This document shows, piece after piece, positions 13,303 to 22,185 of a stretch of DNA of 44,680 bases. The notes beneath the pieces were generated by a model, which was not told the origin of the DNA, ran no database searches, and saw only the letters and a list, made by a program, of their open reading frames with translations. Position 1 is the stretch's first letter, and the number at the start of each line of letters is the position of its first letter. Both the position numbers and the translations under genes were made by a program. This stretch comes from a virus, in the IMG/VR virus record IMGVR_UViG_3300042319_002630, positions 1 to 44,680 of that record; one strand, written 5' to 3'.

Positions 13303-13311
13303 GTCTATATT
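13283..13311 (+). promoter_or_regulatory. Probable sigma70-like promoter for gene 32
   Basis: TGGACA (13283-13288) and TATATT (13306-13311) with a 17-base spacer; each box matches the consensus at 5 of 6 positions. It overlaps the end of the HAD gene and lies 58 bases ahead of ATG 13370. It would let the abundant SSB be expressed separately. Confidence 0.5.
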
Positions 13312-13369
13312 ATGATAATGTGGACAAAAAAACTATACAACGTAATACAAATTATACAAGGAAATATAT

Positions 13370-14254
13370 ATGAGTTCATTTGCAAATCTTAAGCGCAATC
13401 GTGACAATTTCGACAAGTTGTCAAAAGCGATTGAAGCAACCGGCACTCCCGCAGAAGCCGGATCAAAAGATGATACCAGATTCTGGCAACCAGAAGTTGA
13501 CAAAGCTGGCAACGGCATGGCAGTAATTCGTTTCTTGCCAAGTCCTGCTATCGATGGTGATGATGCTTTGCCATGGGTTAGAGTATTCACACACGGATTT
13601 CAGGGACCTGGCGGTTGGTTCATTGATAACTGTTTGACTACTTTGAATGATAAGTGTCCTGTGTGCGAACACAATAACACACTTTGGAATTCTGGTATCG
13701 AAGCCAACAAAGATATCGCACGTAAGCAAAAACGTAAACTAACTTACATGACAAATATTTTGATCGTTTCTGATCCAAGTAATCCGTCAAACGAAGGACA
13801 GGTTCGCTTGTTCAAATTCGGTAAGAAAATTTTCGACAAGATTAATGAAGCGATGAATCCCGAATTCGCTGATGAAACACCTATCAACCCATTTGATTTA
13901 TGGGAAGGTGCTAACTTCAAGTTGAAGATTCGTAATGTTGAAGGTTATCGTAATTATGACAAATCAGAATTTGCTAGCAAGTCTGCCTTGTCTGAAGATG
14001 ATGCTGAGTTGGAAACAATTTGGAAGAAAGAATATTCTCTCAAGGAATTTACTGAACCAAAGTTGTTTAAACCATACAACCAATTGAAGACTCGTTTGGA
14101 TAAAGTATTGGGCTTTGAAGGCATTGCACCTTCAACTACTGCTGAATCTATCGACCTCTCACCACCCGCAGCTAAGTTTGCACCACGTTCAACACCAGTT
14201 GACATTGGTGGAGATGATGACTTGGAATATTTCAAGTCTCTCGCTGAAGAATAA
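13370..14254 (+). CDS. 32: Single-stranded DNA-binding protein gp32
   Basis: A 294-residue protein (T4 gp32 is 301). It has a basic N-terminal arm (MSSFANLKRNRDNFDKLSKA) for cooperativity. The core OB fold holds a zinc site His75-Cys88-Cys96-Cys99, with spacing like the T4 His64-Cys77-Cys87-Cys90. The acidic C-terminal tail (GGDDDLEYFKSLAEE) recruits replication partners including gp59. It coats ssDNA in replication, recombination and repair. AAGGAAATATAT precedes the ATG. A strong terminator follows the stop, and the next genes are on the other strand. Confidence 0.95.
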   Translation: MSSFANLKRNRDNFDKLSKAIEATGTPAEAGSKDDTRFWQPEVDKAGNGMAVIRFLPSPAIDGDDALPWVRVFTHGFQGPGGWFIDNCLTTLNDKCPVCEHNNTLWNSGIEANKDIARKQKRKLTYMTNILIVSDPSNPSNEGQVRLFKFGKKIFDKINEAMNPEFADETPINPFDLWEGANFKLKIRNVEGYRNYDKSEFASKSALSEDDAELETIWKKEYSLKEFTEPKLFKPYNQLKTRLDKVLGFEGIAPSTTAESIDLSPPAAKFAPRSTPVDIGGDDDLEYFKSLAEE

Positions 14255-14276
14255 ACTCTCTTTATTGAACGTTTAG

Positions 14277-14300
14277 ACCCCGCCTAGTGCGGGGTTTTTT
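14277..14300 (+). terminator. Rho-independent terminator after gene 32
   Basis: ACCCCGC (14277-14283) and GCGGGGT (14289-14295) form a 7-pair GC-rich stem with loop CTAGT, followed by a run of T to 14300. It ends the gene 32 transcript and sits at the meeting point of convergent genes; its T-run overlaps the stop codon of the minus-strand hub gene. Confidence 0.9.
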
Positions 14301-16218
14301 ATGCACCAATACCACCAGGTCTTAGAATATTTAATTTCCAGATTTCAGGTAACATATCGATATTATATGCTGAAGCAGTTGAACCTTGGTTTACACTTCT
14401 TGATTGTGGTGCAGCCGCCTGTTGATTGACGACAATTGGTGCTGATTGTGATTGTGTTGCAGCTTGCATATTCAATCTTGCTGCTTCGGCTGTAGTTTCA
14501 CTTAAGGTACTTCCAACTTGGTTAGTAAAAGCCATTAAAGAAGATCGAACATCTTTTCCTGATGCGGCGCTAGACTTATTTCCTGGACCAGCCCAGAAAG
14601 ATTGTCCGGCTTTCATCATTCGGCCAGTTTCTTTATTCATTGTGTCTGTAGCTAAAGGAATTCCTGCCCAAACTTTAGCTAAAGCGTTTTGAGCATCATC
14701 ATACCTTCCTTCCGATGCCATTTTTAAAGCACCAGTTTGTCTAATTAATTCCATTCCTAATCTATCTTGAACTTCTGGACTAAATTTTTCATCTCTGCTA
14801 GCAATTCCAGCATCTATTAAACCTTTTAGAGTTTTAGGAACTATTTGATATTTTCCCGCAGCAAATATTAATCCGTCAGCTTTTCTCTTTTGTGCATTAT
14901 CTGATGGTTTGGCTGCTCTGTCCATTATTTCACCAATAGTCATATCAGTTAATTTTTTGCCAATAATTTTTTCTGAATTACCAGAACCTATAACTTTGCC
15001 AGCAGTACCGACTGTTCCTTGATTCATTGCATCATAACCACCAGCACTAGCAGATTCGCCTTTTGCAATTGCATCCAACAAAGTCATTTTAGTTGGAGCC
15101 GGACCCATGCGAACTTCTTTTGCTTGCTCGGCGGCAGTCGGACCTCCAATATCAATCATTTTTTTGCCTTCACTATCAGCTTTTTTGATTGCGTCTTGTA
15201 ATTCTTTTTTTGATTTTATTCCACCAACAACTGTACGATCAGGTAATTCTACTCCTCCAGTGTATAATTGAACTTGTTGGTCAGTATAATTACCTGAAGC
15301 AACATCTCTTAGTCCTTGGTCTATTTTTCTGGACGCTGTATCAGCAGCACCTTTAGCAGCATTACTTCCTTCATTATTTTCCACTCTTCCTTGTATTTTT
15401 TCTGGTGTATTAGCTTCTGCATTTTTTCTATCTAATAAATCCATCAACCATTTCGCACTAACTAATGCACCAGCAAGAGCTAAGAACACGGGATTTGATA
15501 TTATTGGCAATAACAAACGAAACACAGTACCTAATCCTGATAGAGCAGCTGAACCAAGTCCAAGTATTTTTCCTATGTTTTCGGCCGAAAAAATACTCAA
15601 AAGTAAACTTGGTATTGAACTTAATGCTCCGGTTACTGCAGTTGCGATTGTTGATCCTATTCCCAATAACGCACCCATTATTCCTTTATTTCCGCCTTCG
15701 GATTCGCCTGGTTTGTTTACTACAGTTGGAGATGTTTTTGATTTATTTTTTGCAATTTGACTTTCATATGCGTTTTCTCTTGCAGCTGAATCTCTAAAGA
15801 ACATATCTGATGCACGTGATGCTTTTCCGCCACCCATAGTCACCAACTTCATAATATTTTGACGCATGACGTTCATGTCTCTGGCCATTGCATTACTATT
15901 CATTGTATTTTTTGCAATAATAGTTAGTTGTGATTCTTGATTCTGTGATGATATTAATAGAGAATTTAATACCTCGGACTTTATTTCTCCATTAAATGTT
16001 CCAGATTCTGCTAATCTTTTACCTGGCGTTCTATCTAATGATTGATATCCTTTTCCGAAAATCTTTTGGCCAGAAGCGGCCAACATACCGCTGCCACCAA
16101 AAAGCATGTTCCTAGGATCCAATCTTTCTTTGGTTCTTTTGAATGCTGCAGAACCAAGGGAGCTTAATATCCCTTTTGATTTTAATTCTTGTTTATAAAC
16201 ATCGGTAAAAGTTGCCAT
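14299..16218 (-). CDS. Large baseplate hub/tail-tip protein with lytic transglycosylase domain
   Basis: A 639-residue protein. The N-terminus MATFTDVYKQELKSKGILSS is typical of hub-associated structural proteins in T4-like environmental phages. Residues ~178-262 are strongly hydrophobic with several membrane-type helices, as in tape-measure and hub proteins that contact the membrane. Residues ~376-540 hold a lysozyme-like domain: LLDAIAKGES with Glu388, GYDAMNQGT, AAGKYQIVPKTL (453-464), FSPEVQDRL and KVWAGIPLA. This matches the lambda R (GH104) transglycosylase pattern. It would cut peptidoglycan during tail penetration, replacing the lysozyme missing from gp5 here. Position next to gp51- and gp26-like genes suggests a gp29/hub role. 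Confidence 0.75.
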   Translation of the reverse strand: MATFTDVYKQELKSKGILSSLGSAAFKRTKERLDPRNMLFGGSGMLAASGQKIFGKGYQSLDRTPGKRLAESGTFNGEIKSEVLNSLLISSQNQESQLTIIAKNTMNSNAMARDMNVMRQNIMKLVTMGGGKASRASDMFFRDSAARENAYESQIAKNKSKTSPTVVNKPGESEGGNKGIMGALLGIGSTIATAVTGALSSIPSLLLSIFSAENIGKILGLGSAALSGLGTVFRLLLPIISNPVFLALAGALVSAKWLMDLLDRKNAEANTPEKIQGRVENNEGSNAAKGAADTASRKIDQGLRDVASGNYTDQQVQLYTGGVELPDRTVVGGIKSKKELQDAIKKADSEGKKMIDIGGPTAAEQAKEVRMGPAPTKMTLLDAIAKGESASAGGYDAMNQGTVGTAGKVIGSGNSEKIIGKKLTDMTIGEIMDRAAKPSDNAQKRKADGLIFAAGKYQIVPKTLKGLIDAGIASRDEKFSPEVQDRLGMELIRQTGALKMASEGRYDDAQNALAKVWAGIPLATDTMNKETGRMMKAGQSFWAGPGNKSSAASGKDVRSSLMAFTNQVGSTLSETTAEAARLNMQAATQSQSAPIVVNQQAAAPQSRSVNQGSTASAYNIDMLPEIWKLNILRPGGIGA

Positions 16219-16221
16219 TTT

Positions 16222-16413
16222 TTATTTTTTTCTACTGTTAATTTGTTGCTTGGTCTTTTCATTTTCTTCTTCTATAAATCTCAAAAGCATAGTAACATAC
16301 ATCGTTTTTTCCCAAGGCACCATCTTTTCCAAATCACTTAAACTATATTTGTGATGTTGCATCAATGCAAAATTGGTTTGATAATGATTCGTTAAACTAT
16401 CGTGCCTAAACAT
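16222..16413 (-). CDS. 51: gp51-like baseplate hub assembly protein
   Basis: A 63-residue protein, MFRHDSLTNHYQTNFALMQH followed by HKYSLSDLEKMVPWEKTMYV. I chose ATG at 16413 because it overlaps the stop of the upstream gp26-like gene as TAATG; a longer start would overlap that gene by over 60 bases. The HHxYSLxDLExMxPxExxxYV pattern is that of the short hub-assembly catalyst gp51 in T4-like phages, needed to form the central hub but not found in the virion. Confidence 0.65.
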   Translation of the reverse strand: MFRHDSLTNHYQTNFALMQHHKYSLSDLEKMVPWEKTMYVTMLLRFIEEENEKTKQQINSRKK

Positions 16414-17144
16414 TATACGAAAAAACTTTGTAATCCCTCCAACACCATCTCTTCCTGATACCCGCATTTCCCACATTTGAAATCCAGTGTCTTTTTCATT
16501 TTAGGAATGTTGTCGAAAAAATCTTGTATTTTTTGGAATTGGTCTCTGGTTAAACTATCTACGAAATCTAATAATTCTTTTTCTTCAACATCTTTGGAAT
16601 AATAAATCGATTCTTCATCGTAAATATAATCTATGCTACTTGAAACTAATTTGCCTAAAACTTCAGATTCTTTAAGATTTCTTATTTTTTCCATAATCTT
16701 AAAATCTGGATATTTCATAACCACACCAAGCTTTTGTGTTAACTGAATTTTACAAGAATGATTTTCATCTTGTTCAGGATAAATTTCCAAAGCATTAAAA
16801 CTTAGTTTAATGACATGATTACAAGGCTTGTCTAGTCCTTCTTCATCTTTAACTTCATTATTGCACTTGTATTCCAAGTCTATTATTTCACCTACAGACC
16901 TTGCTCTCAATTGTAAGAACATATATTCCAAGTCTAGTATGGGCAAATCATCTACATTAATATCGTCTATGCAACAATTATTAACAATTTGTTTAATTGC
17001 TAATAGAACGGCTTCCTCTTCTTCAGACTCCATAGCCATCAACAATATTTTTTCTTCTTTTACCAAAAAAGGTCTAAATTTTATCTTCTGTTTAGATAAT
17101 GGTAAAGTTATTTCATATAACGGTGTATCAATCTTAGGTAACAT
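16413..17144 (-). CDS. 26: gp26-like baseplate hub subunit
   Basis: A 243-residue protein (T4 gp26 is 208) of the T4 baseplate hub family: LPLSKQKIKFRPFLVKEEKI at the start, LPILDLEYMFLQLRARSVGE in the middle. Near the C-terminus Cys-Gly-x-Cys (FKCGKCGYQEE) with an upstream Cys (CNNE, CNHV) may form a zinc site. The family builds or chaperones the central hub. It is translationally coupled to the gp51-like gene. The KxxxRPFxxKEEK block is the most diagnostic part. Confidence 0.8.
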   Translation of the reverse strand: MLPKIDTPLYEITLPLSKQKIKFRPFLVKEEKILLMAMESEEEEAVLLAIKQIVNNCCIDDINVDDLPILDLEYMFLQLRARSVGEIIDLEYKCNNEVKDEEGLDKPCNHVIKLSFNALEIYPEQDENHSCKIQLTQKLGVVMKYPDFKIMEKIRNLKESEVLGKLVSSSIDYIYDEESIYYSKDVEEKELLDFVDSLTRDQFQKIQDFFDNIPKMKKTLDFKCGKCGYQEEMVLEGLQSFFV

Positions 17145-17161
17145 TCTATCTCCATTTTAAA

Positions 17162-17905
17162 TTAAATTCTATTTCCAAAAATTGAGGATGCTGCAAATGA
17201 ACCAAATATAGATGCAGCTGCCTCTTTCAAATCATATGTGCCTTCATAAATTGTTCTATATTTTTGATAAGCAAATTGAACACTCAGTCTGTGGAAATTA
17301 TCGTCAGACCAAGATAGTGGTTGTGCGGCAATTGATACTGGAAAAGCATCAATCAATTCTACCGCATAAATTTGTTTGATAAAATCATCATACTGAATAA
17401 TTTTAATGTTTGTTAGATATCTAGAATCTTGGTCTTTTGCAAATCTTAAATTGTTTGTGTCGGTTGGCATAATAGCTTCTATCCAACGGTCAAATAACTT
17501 TCTCTCATAAAAATCATTCGTACACAAAAAAGAAAGTGTAGTTTCTGTGTATTGTGTTTGATATGGAACTTTGTATACTGGACCATAAACCTTGACTTCC
17601 GTTGTACCCAAAGTTTTACCCGGAAGCTCAGCTGCTTCACATTGCATTGAGAGATAACGTGTGATTGAAGCATTGGAAGACTTCGAATAACCTGATGGTG
17701 ATTGTCCACCAAATGAAGATGACAATATCTCACTCACATCAGTAGCAATTGTATTTGGCAGATTGAGGATTTTTTCTAGTAAACCAGTTTCGATAAAGTC
17801 GCCAATGTACTTTGGTATTGGTAGAATTACCTGAAAACGATTTGGTCTAGCAAGACCATCCTTTGCCTTAATGTTAGACAAGAATAAATTTGGGGCGAAT
17901 GACAT
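17162..17905 (-). CDS. 54: Tail tube-like / gp54-like baseplate tube initiator
   Basis: A 247-residue protein with start MSFAPNLFLSNIKAKDGLAR (ATG 17905, TAATG overlap with the upstream stop). Family blocks: RPNRFQVILP, CEAAELPGKTL, VYGPVYKVPYQTQYTETTLS, FYERKLFDRW, and a final HRLSVQFAYQKY. These are the gp19/gp54 tail-tube fold signatures. Tail-tube protein (gp19) is usually ~160-200 residues and lies with gp18, whereas this gene sits with hub genes, so gp54 (tube polymerisation start on the baseplate) is the better guess. Confidence 0.75.
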   Translation of the reverse strand: MSFAPNLFLSNIKAKDGLARPNRFQVILPIPKYIGDFIETGLLEKILNLPNTIATDVSEILSSSFGGQSPSGYSKSSNASITRYLSMQCEAAELPGKTLGTTEVKVYGPVYKVPYQTQYTETTLSFLCTNDFYERKLFDRWIEAIMPTDTNNLRFAKDQDSRYLTNIKIIQYDDFIKQIYAVELIDAFPVSIAAQPLSWSDDNFHRLSVQFAYQKYRTIYEGTYDLKEAAASIFGSFAASSIFGNRI

Positions 17906-18483
17906 TAGAATTTCTTTCTTGAGTCGGAATATACTTTGTTTGTAGAAGCTCCAACAAAACTTTCCATTGGCAATAACGCAGCAATGTCCCATTCACCTGC
18001 TGAAATTTCCAGGAATCTTGACTGAACATGGTTAAACAGATATCTCTTAATGCAAGGTTGTGCCTCGAACAATTTAGATGCAGCCTTCAAAGTTTGATAC
18101 GTTAATCGTAACCTTGTCGATGCGTCATACTTGTTATTATTGGCGTAATCACTTAGTTTATCTAAAAGAATGATGCGTTGCTTTGGGTGAATGTAGTGTA
18201 GATTCAGCCCTAGAAAACCGTCTTGGTAACGTTCTATTGGTAAAACCAATGGGAACCTATCGTAATATGGCAACGAATCCTTCGTTTTCGGATCATAAAA
18301 GTAAAAGTACATTTTGCCAATAATGGTACCTTCTCTCAGTCTGGTCATGTCATTCATTAACGATTGTTTCGATGGTTTTAAATCCGAAACTTTCGAACGA
18401 AGCCAATCACGTGACTTTCGAGTACGTGGTGTTAATCCCTCTTTTTGTAGGGATGCATTAATTCTATCTATTAAATAAGCCAT
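17905..18483 (-). CDS. Conserved T4-like virion protein, possibly gp2-like
   Basis: A 192-residue protein starting MAYLIDRINASLQKEGLTPR, with a basic helical N-terminus. The strongly conserved block GKMYFYFYDPKTKDSLPYYD, FPLVLPIE and GFLGLNLHYIHP follows. This block is common in T4-like environmental phages and I recall it under names such as DNA end protector (gp2), which would fit its position next to gp4, but I cannot confirm it. gp2 caps the DNA ends and protects them from RecBCD. A TATAAATA box lies only 4 bases upstream of the ATG on this strand. Confidence 0.65.
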   Translation of the reverse strand: MAYLIDRINASLQKEGLTPRTRKSRDWLRSKVSDLKPSKQSLMNDMTRLREGTIIGKMYFYFYDPKTKDSLPYYDRFPLVLPIERYQDGFLGLNLHYIHPKQRIILLDKLSDYANNNKYDASTRLRLTYQTLKAASKLFEAQPCIKRYLFNHVQSRFLEISAGEWDIAALLPMESFVGASTNKVYSDSRKKF

Positions 18484-18487
18484 GCCG

Positions 18488-18495
18488 TATTTATA
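18488..18495 (-). promoter_or_regulatory. TATAAATA late-promoter-like box, minus strand
   Basis: TATAAATA read on the minus strand (18495 to 18488), exact match to the T4 late core. It ends 4 bases before the ATG at 18483, so transcription from it would start at about the start codon. Confidence 0.45.
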
Positions 18496-18936
18496 CTAGA
18501 TGCCTAGTTCTTTTTCAGTTATGATTTGAAATTGCCACCCATGCTCTCGGCAAAAGATATCGGCAGCTCTCCACTTTTCTTGATTTACCGCATATGTTGC
18601 CGCCTCTTGGATAAACCTTTGTGTCTTACGTTTCTGCACTGGCATCTTCGTTTGTGAATATGGCTTAACCTCCCACAAATACGTCATCACCAGACCGTCT
18701 TTCCGCCTGACCTTGACGATGAAATCTGGAAAGTAACGATGCATTTTTTGGTCAATCGGACTTCTGTAAGGAATGGGCAACTCCTCAGACCCCCACCAAA
18801 TTACACCCGGATTGTCATCGAGGTATTTCATCACCATCTTTTCCCAGCTTGAACGATAAATAATGTTGCTTGGATCACCTTTATATTTCTGTGGGTTTTT
18901 AGGTTTGAATACACCTTTGTAGGTTTGTCTGGTCAT
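18496..18936 (-). CDS. 4: gp4-like head completion protein
   Basis: A 146-residue protein (T4 gp4/50 is 150). MTRQTYKGVFKPKNPQKYKG, then NIIYRSSWEKMVMKYLD, PDFIVKV and YLWEVKPYSQT follow the gp4 pattern. The Glu of SSWE, Asp of PDF and the ExK of WEVKP form a PD-(D/E)XK-like centre. gp4 acts after DNA packaging to complete the head before tail joining, perhaps trimming DNA. I chose ATG 18936; a longer start at 18978 would overlap the divergent gene 48. Confidence 0.85.
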   Translation of the reverse strand: MTRQTYKGVFKPKNPQKYKGDPSNIIYRSSWEKMVMKYLDDNPGVIWWGSEELPIPYRSPIDQKMHRYFPDFIVKVRRKDGLVMTYLWEVKPYSQTKMPVQKRKTQRFIQEAATYAVNQEKWRAADIFCREHGWQFQIITEKELGI

Positions 18937-18940
18937 GTGG

Positions 18941-18948
18941 TATAAATA
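18941..18948 (+). promoter_or_regulatory. T4-type late promoter for gene 48
   Basis: TATAAATA at 18941-18948, 23 bases ahead of the ATG of gene 48, inside a 35-base divergent gap between gp4 and gp48 genes. No -35 box is needed for gp55-dependent late transcription. Likely drives the long plus-strand baseplate operon. Confidence 0.75.
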
Positions 18949-18971
18949 ATAAGTAATAACTTGAGGTATAT

Positions 18972-20189
18972 ATGGCACTATTCACGCTTACGGACATACA
19001 ATTCAAATCACAGAACAGGCAATCGACTGCACAACAAAACCTTGTATCAAACAAATATAAGACAAACACTTTGCGTTATCCTCTAGATTTGGGTGAACTT
19101 GATAAAGGTCATTATATGGTGTTACATATCAATGAACAAGTACGAACACAATTTCCAGGAGTACCATCTGGAGATGAAGTTACTGCTCACCTTCAACGAA
19201 ATGATTTGAACCAATCTAATGGTGGTGCAGCTGACATTGGAGGCATATATTCGAATGCTGCTATAGAACTCAAAGAAGCAGTTGATAAAATTATTGCCTC
19301 TAATGAAGTAGTACGTAAAGCTGGTACAGTTGCTGGTCCAGTGCTCAATGACGTTGGCAAATATTTAACTTCAAACCTGAATAGTTTTAATAAAACTGGA
19401 TTTAGAACAGTGCGCCGCACAACAGATACTATTGCTTTGTATATGCCAGACACATTAGCATTTTCACAATCACAAAATTATACTGGATTAGAACTTGGTG
19501 GTGGAAATGCAGCTTTGATAGGAGCTGGAATTTCAGGAATATCAAAATTTATATCGAGTGATGCCAGTCTTTCTGATAGAGTGGGTGAAGGTTTGAAAAA
19601 TGCCACACCATTTGTTTTAAATGCTATTGCAAATTTAACTGGTAATGCTGGACGAGCATTGTTTGCTGGATTTACCGGAACAACTGTTAATCCAATGATG
19701 GAAGTTATATACTCCTCACCCGAATTTAGAAGTTTTCGTTTTGACTTTATGTTTTATCCAAGAACTCGGATAGAAGCAAAAGAAGTGCAAAACATTATTC
19801 AGCGCATACAATTTCATCAAGCGCCAGAAGTTTTGGGCAATAATTCTGCTGGCGGTTTAGGTGGTTATTTCTTAGTACCTCCTTCAGAATTTGACATTGA
19901 ATTTTACTATAATGGAACAGTTAATCCTAATATACCAAAAGTTTCAACTTGTGTATTATCAACTATAGATGTTGACTACGCACCAAATGGATTTGCCGCA
20001 TATGAAGTTTTTGAAGAGAATGGTATTCCAAAAAAAGGTGGAACAGGTATGCCTGTTGGTATTAGAATGGGTTTAGTATTTAAAGAAACACGAATTATGA
20101 CAAAACAGGAAATAAACAAACAAAATACAGATGGCCGAAGTTTTTATTCTCAAGCTGAAAGAAGTTCATTGATGAATCTCGATGAATAA
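18972..20189 (+). CDS. 48: gp48-like baseplate tail tube cap
   Basis: A 405-residue protein (T4 gp48 is 364). The N-terminus MALFTLTDIQFKSQNRQSTA is followed by a Gly/Ala-rich middle. The C-terminal half SPEFRSFRFDFMFYPRTRIE, then FHQAPEVLGN, FLVPPSEFDIEFYYNG and TCVLSTIDVDYAPNG is the tail-tube-like fold seen in gp48. gp48 caps the hub and, with gp54, starts tube growth. LTxRxxxE-type ending MGLVFKETRIMTKQEI matches the end of T4 gp48 (LEITMREIITLNR). It is the first gene after the late promoter at 18941. Confidence 0.85.
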   Translation: MALFTLTDIQFKSQNRQSTAQQNLVSNKYKTNTLRYPLDLGELDKGHYMVLHINEQVRTQFPGVPSGDEVTAHLQRNDLNQSNGGAADIGGIYSNAAIELKEAVDKIIASNEVVRKAGTVAGPVLNDVGKYLTSNLNSFNKTGFRTVRRTTDTIALYMPDTLAFSQSQNYTGLELGGGNAALIGAGISGISKFISSDASLSDRVGEGLKNATPFVLNAIANLTGNAGRALFAGFTGTTVNPMMEVIYSSPEFRSFRFDFMFYPRTRIEAKEVQNIIQRIQFHQAPEVLGNNSAGGLGGYFLVPPSEFDIEFYYNGTVNPNIPKVSTCVLSTIDVDYAPNGFAAYEVFEENGIPKKGGTGMPVGIRMGLVFKETRIMTKQEINKQNTDGRSFYSQAERSSLMNLDE

Positions 20190-20200
20190 TTTAAACAATC

Positions 20201-20848
20201 ATGGCAAAATATTTTAATTACTTCCCAAAAACATCCTACTACTTATCGGATGGCAACTCATCATTGGATACTGTGACAAATATAATGTCACGTTTTTCAA
20301 TTAATGCAACATCAAAAGAACAATTGATAATGTATTACAAATACGATATATTTGATGGTGAAACACCAGAAATGATTGCTGATAAATTATATGGTTCTCC
20401 AGAAAAACACTGGATAATTCTTGCTGTAAATAATATTAAGAATCCACAATTTGATTGGCCTTTGCGTTATAATGACTTAACAAAATATATTGATATCAAA
20501 TATCGTGGTGTCACATATGCAAATACTGCAAACACAGGAACAGGATTGGCGTGGTCAAAATCACACACACATTCATACTACATAACAGAAACACGTTCCT
20601 TACCAGGTGGTAGTGATACTACAGAAACAATTATTATTGATGCGGCAACATTTGCAAATACAAATACAACATCAACTGTTGTATATACATTATATGATTC
20701 CTCTAACGTTACAATAACAACAACAAAATCTTCAATATCTTATTATGAATATGAAATAGATACGAATGAATCTAAACGAACAATTGATATTCTTCGGCCA
20801 GAATTTGCAAAAAGTTTTGAGCAAGAATTCAGAAATACGATTGCCTAA
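20201..20848 (+). CDS. 53: gp53-like baseplate wedge subunit
   Basis: A 215-residue protein (T4 gp53 is 196). The diagnostic block is KYDIFDGETPEMIADKLYGS, then PEKHWIILAVNNI and DWPLRYNDL, which lines up with T4 gp53 (RPEELANAIYGNPQLYWVLL and YGWI). gp53 locks the six wedges together around the hub. It carries a LysM-like segment in this region in the known family. The C-terminal half (Thr/Ser-rich, residues ~105-185) is less conserved. Confidence 0.85.
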   Translation: MAKYFNYFPKTSYYLSDGNSSLDTVTNIMSRFSINATSKEQLIMYYKYDIFDGETPEMIADKLYGSPEKHWIILAVNNIKNPQFDWPLRYNDLTKYIDIKYRGVTYANTANTGTGLAWSKSHTHSYYITETRSLPGGSDTTETIIIDAATFANTNTTSTVVYTLYDSSNVTITTTKSSISYYEYEIDTNESKRTIDILRPEFAKSFEQEFRNTIA

Positions 20849-22185
20849 TGTCTGAATTAAATATTTTAGAAACAACACAATATACCATCACCGAATTAAC
20901 TTTGGTGACTAAAATTGGTTATGTGGATATCAAAGATAAATTTGAAGAAATAAACATTTTTGATTCGATTTTGAACCAAACCATGAGTGGTAACATTTTA
21001 ATTCGTGATGCTGTTGGTTTATCCGAACAATTAATATTTGATGGTTCGGAAGTATTGCTGGTTAAAATTGGTAAAGATGAAGATAACTTATTGATACAAA
21101 AATCATTTCGAATATATAAACAATCAAATCGAATAGCTGTTAATCAAACAAGTGAGATGTATGTGTTACACTTTGTTTCGGATGAACACATTTTTTCGTT
21201 GCAACAAAAAGTGCAACATTATTATAATCTGACTTATTCTGACGCAGCAGTTAGGATTTTAAATGATTATTTGGGTGTCAAAAAGATAGGAATTTTTTCG
21301 TCTTCGGTAGGTGTAAGAAAAATTCTTGTGCCAGCTTTAGAACCATTGGTTGCTCTACAATGGCTTGCGACCCGTGCAGTTGATGGAAATCAATCACCAG
21401 GTTTCTTATTTTTTGAAAACAGAATGGGATTTAATTTTACCAATTTGTCAACACTATTTTCTTTTCCAAGTTTAACGAGAGTCAATTTTAGTGTAAAAAA
21501 TATTTCAGATAACATATCGGAAGAGTTTACTGGTGCAAGAAGTTTTGAGGTTATTACACAAAATGACTTTATGCGAAACACCAAATCTGGTGTTTATGCT
21601 GGAAAAATGATTGCATTTGATCCGTTAACAGGAACAGTGCAAGAAAATAATTACACATTCAAAGAGATGTATGATAACGGTCAACATGCAAATAAAACAC
21701 CAAATGTTTCTTTAATAAGAAATAGAGCTGGCACATTTCAAACAGAAATGTATGATTCTAGAATCGTAACTTATCCATCATTTGCAAATAGAAAAACCAG
21801 CGATTATATTAAAGAGAATGATCCAACGTCAGTATCATTAGATGATGATACTGAGAATTATATCTTCCAGAGAGAAGCCATTTTTCAAAATTTATTTTCC
21901 AAACGTGTTAAATTAGTTCTACCTGGAAACTTTAAAATTTCATCAGGTTTTTGTGTTGATTTGGATGTACCAAAGAAAAGTGTTTTGGTTGATGGAGAAA
22001 ATCCTTTTGATTCATCATTGTATGGTAAATATTTAATTATTGCAACAAGACACATCATTCGTCCAAATATGCATGAAGTTGTGGTTGAAGCAGTAACGGA
22101 TTCTTCAAATTATATCGGTAAAGATAACAAAACAGTTTTCAATAGCACACCAGAACAAGAAAAGGCAATTTATTATGGGGAATAA
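20848..22185 (+). CDS. 27: gp27-like baseplate hub subunit
   Basis: A 445-residue protein (T4 gp27 is 391). It begins MSELNILETTQYTITELTLV and contains INIFDSILNQTMSGNILIRD near residue 40-60, VLHFVSDEHI and KKSVLVDGENPFDSS, the pattern of the trimeric gp27/gpD hub ring in environmental T4-like phages. It joins the tail tube to the gp5 spike, and its position directly before the gp5-like gene is the T4-type partner arrangement. Starts at a one-base overlap with gene 53 and overlaps the next gene by 11 bases. Confidence 0.7.
   Translation: MSELNILETTQYTITELTLVTKIGYVDIKDKFEEINIFDSILNQTMSGNILIRDAVGLSEQLIFDGSEVLLVKIGKDEDNLLIQKSFRIYKQSNRIAVNQTSEMYVLHFVSDEHIFSLQQKVQHYYNLTYSDAAVRILNDYLGVKKIGIFSSSVGVRKILVPALEPLVALQWLATRAVDGNQSPGFLFFENRMGFNFTNLSTLFSFPSLTRVNFSVKNISDNISEEFTGARSFEVITQNDFMRNTKSGVYAGKMIAFDPLTGTVQENNYTFKEMYDNGQHANKTPNVSLIRNRAGTFQTEMYDSRIVTYPSFANRKTSDYIKENDPTSVSLDDDTENYIFQREAIFQNLFSKRVKLVLPGNFKISSGFCVDLDVPKKSVLVDGENPFDSSLYGKYLIIATRHIIRPNMHEVVVEAVTDSSNYIGKDNKTVFNSTPEQEKAIYYGE

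Noticed and set aside
15465-15797. Plus-strand open frame inside the hub gene
   Set aside because: Antisense to the well-supported 639-residue hub protein; Leu-rich shadow without any start signal.
17162-17992. Longer start of the gp54-like gene
   Set aside because: It would overlap the upstream virion gene by 88 bases; ATG 17905 gives a TAATG overlap and the family's usual N-terminus.
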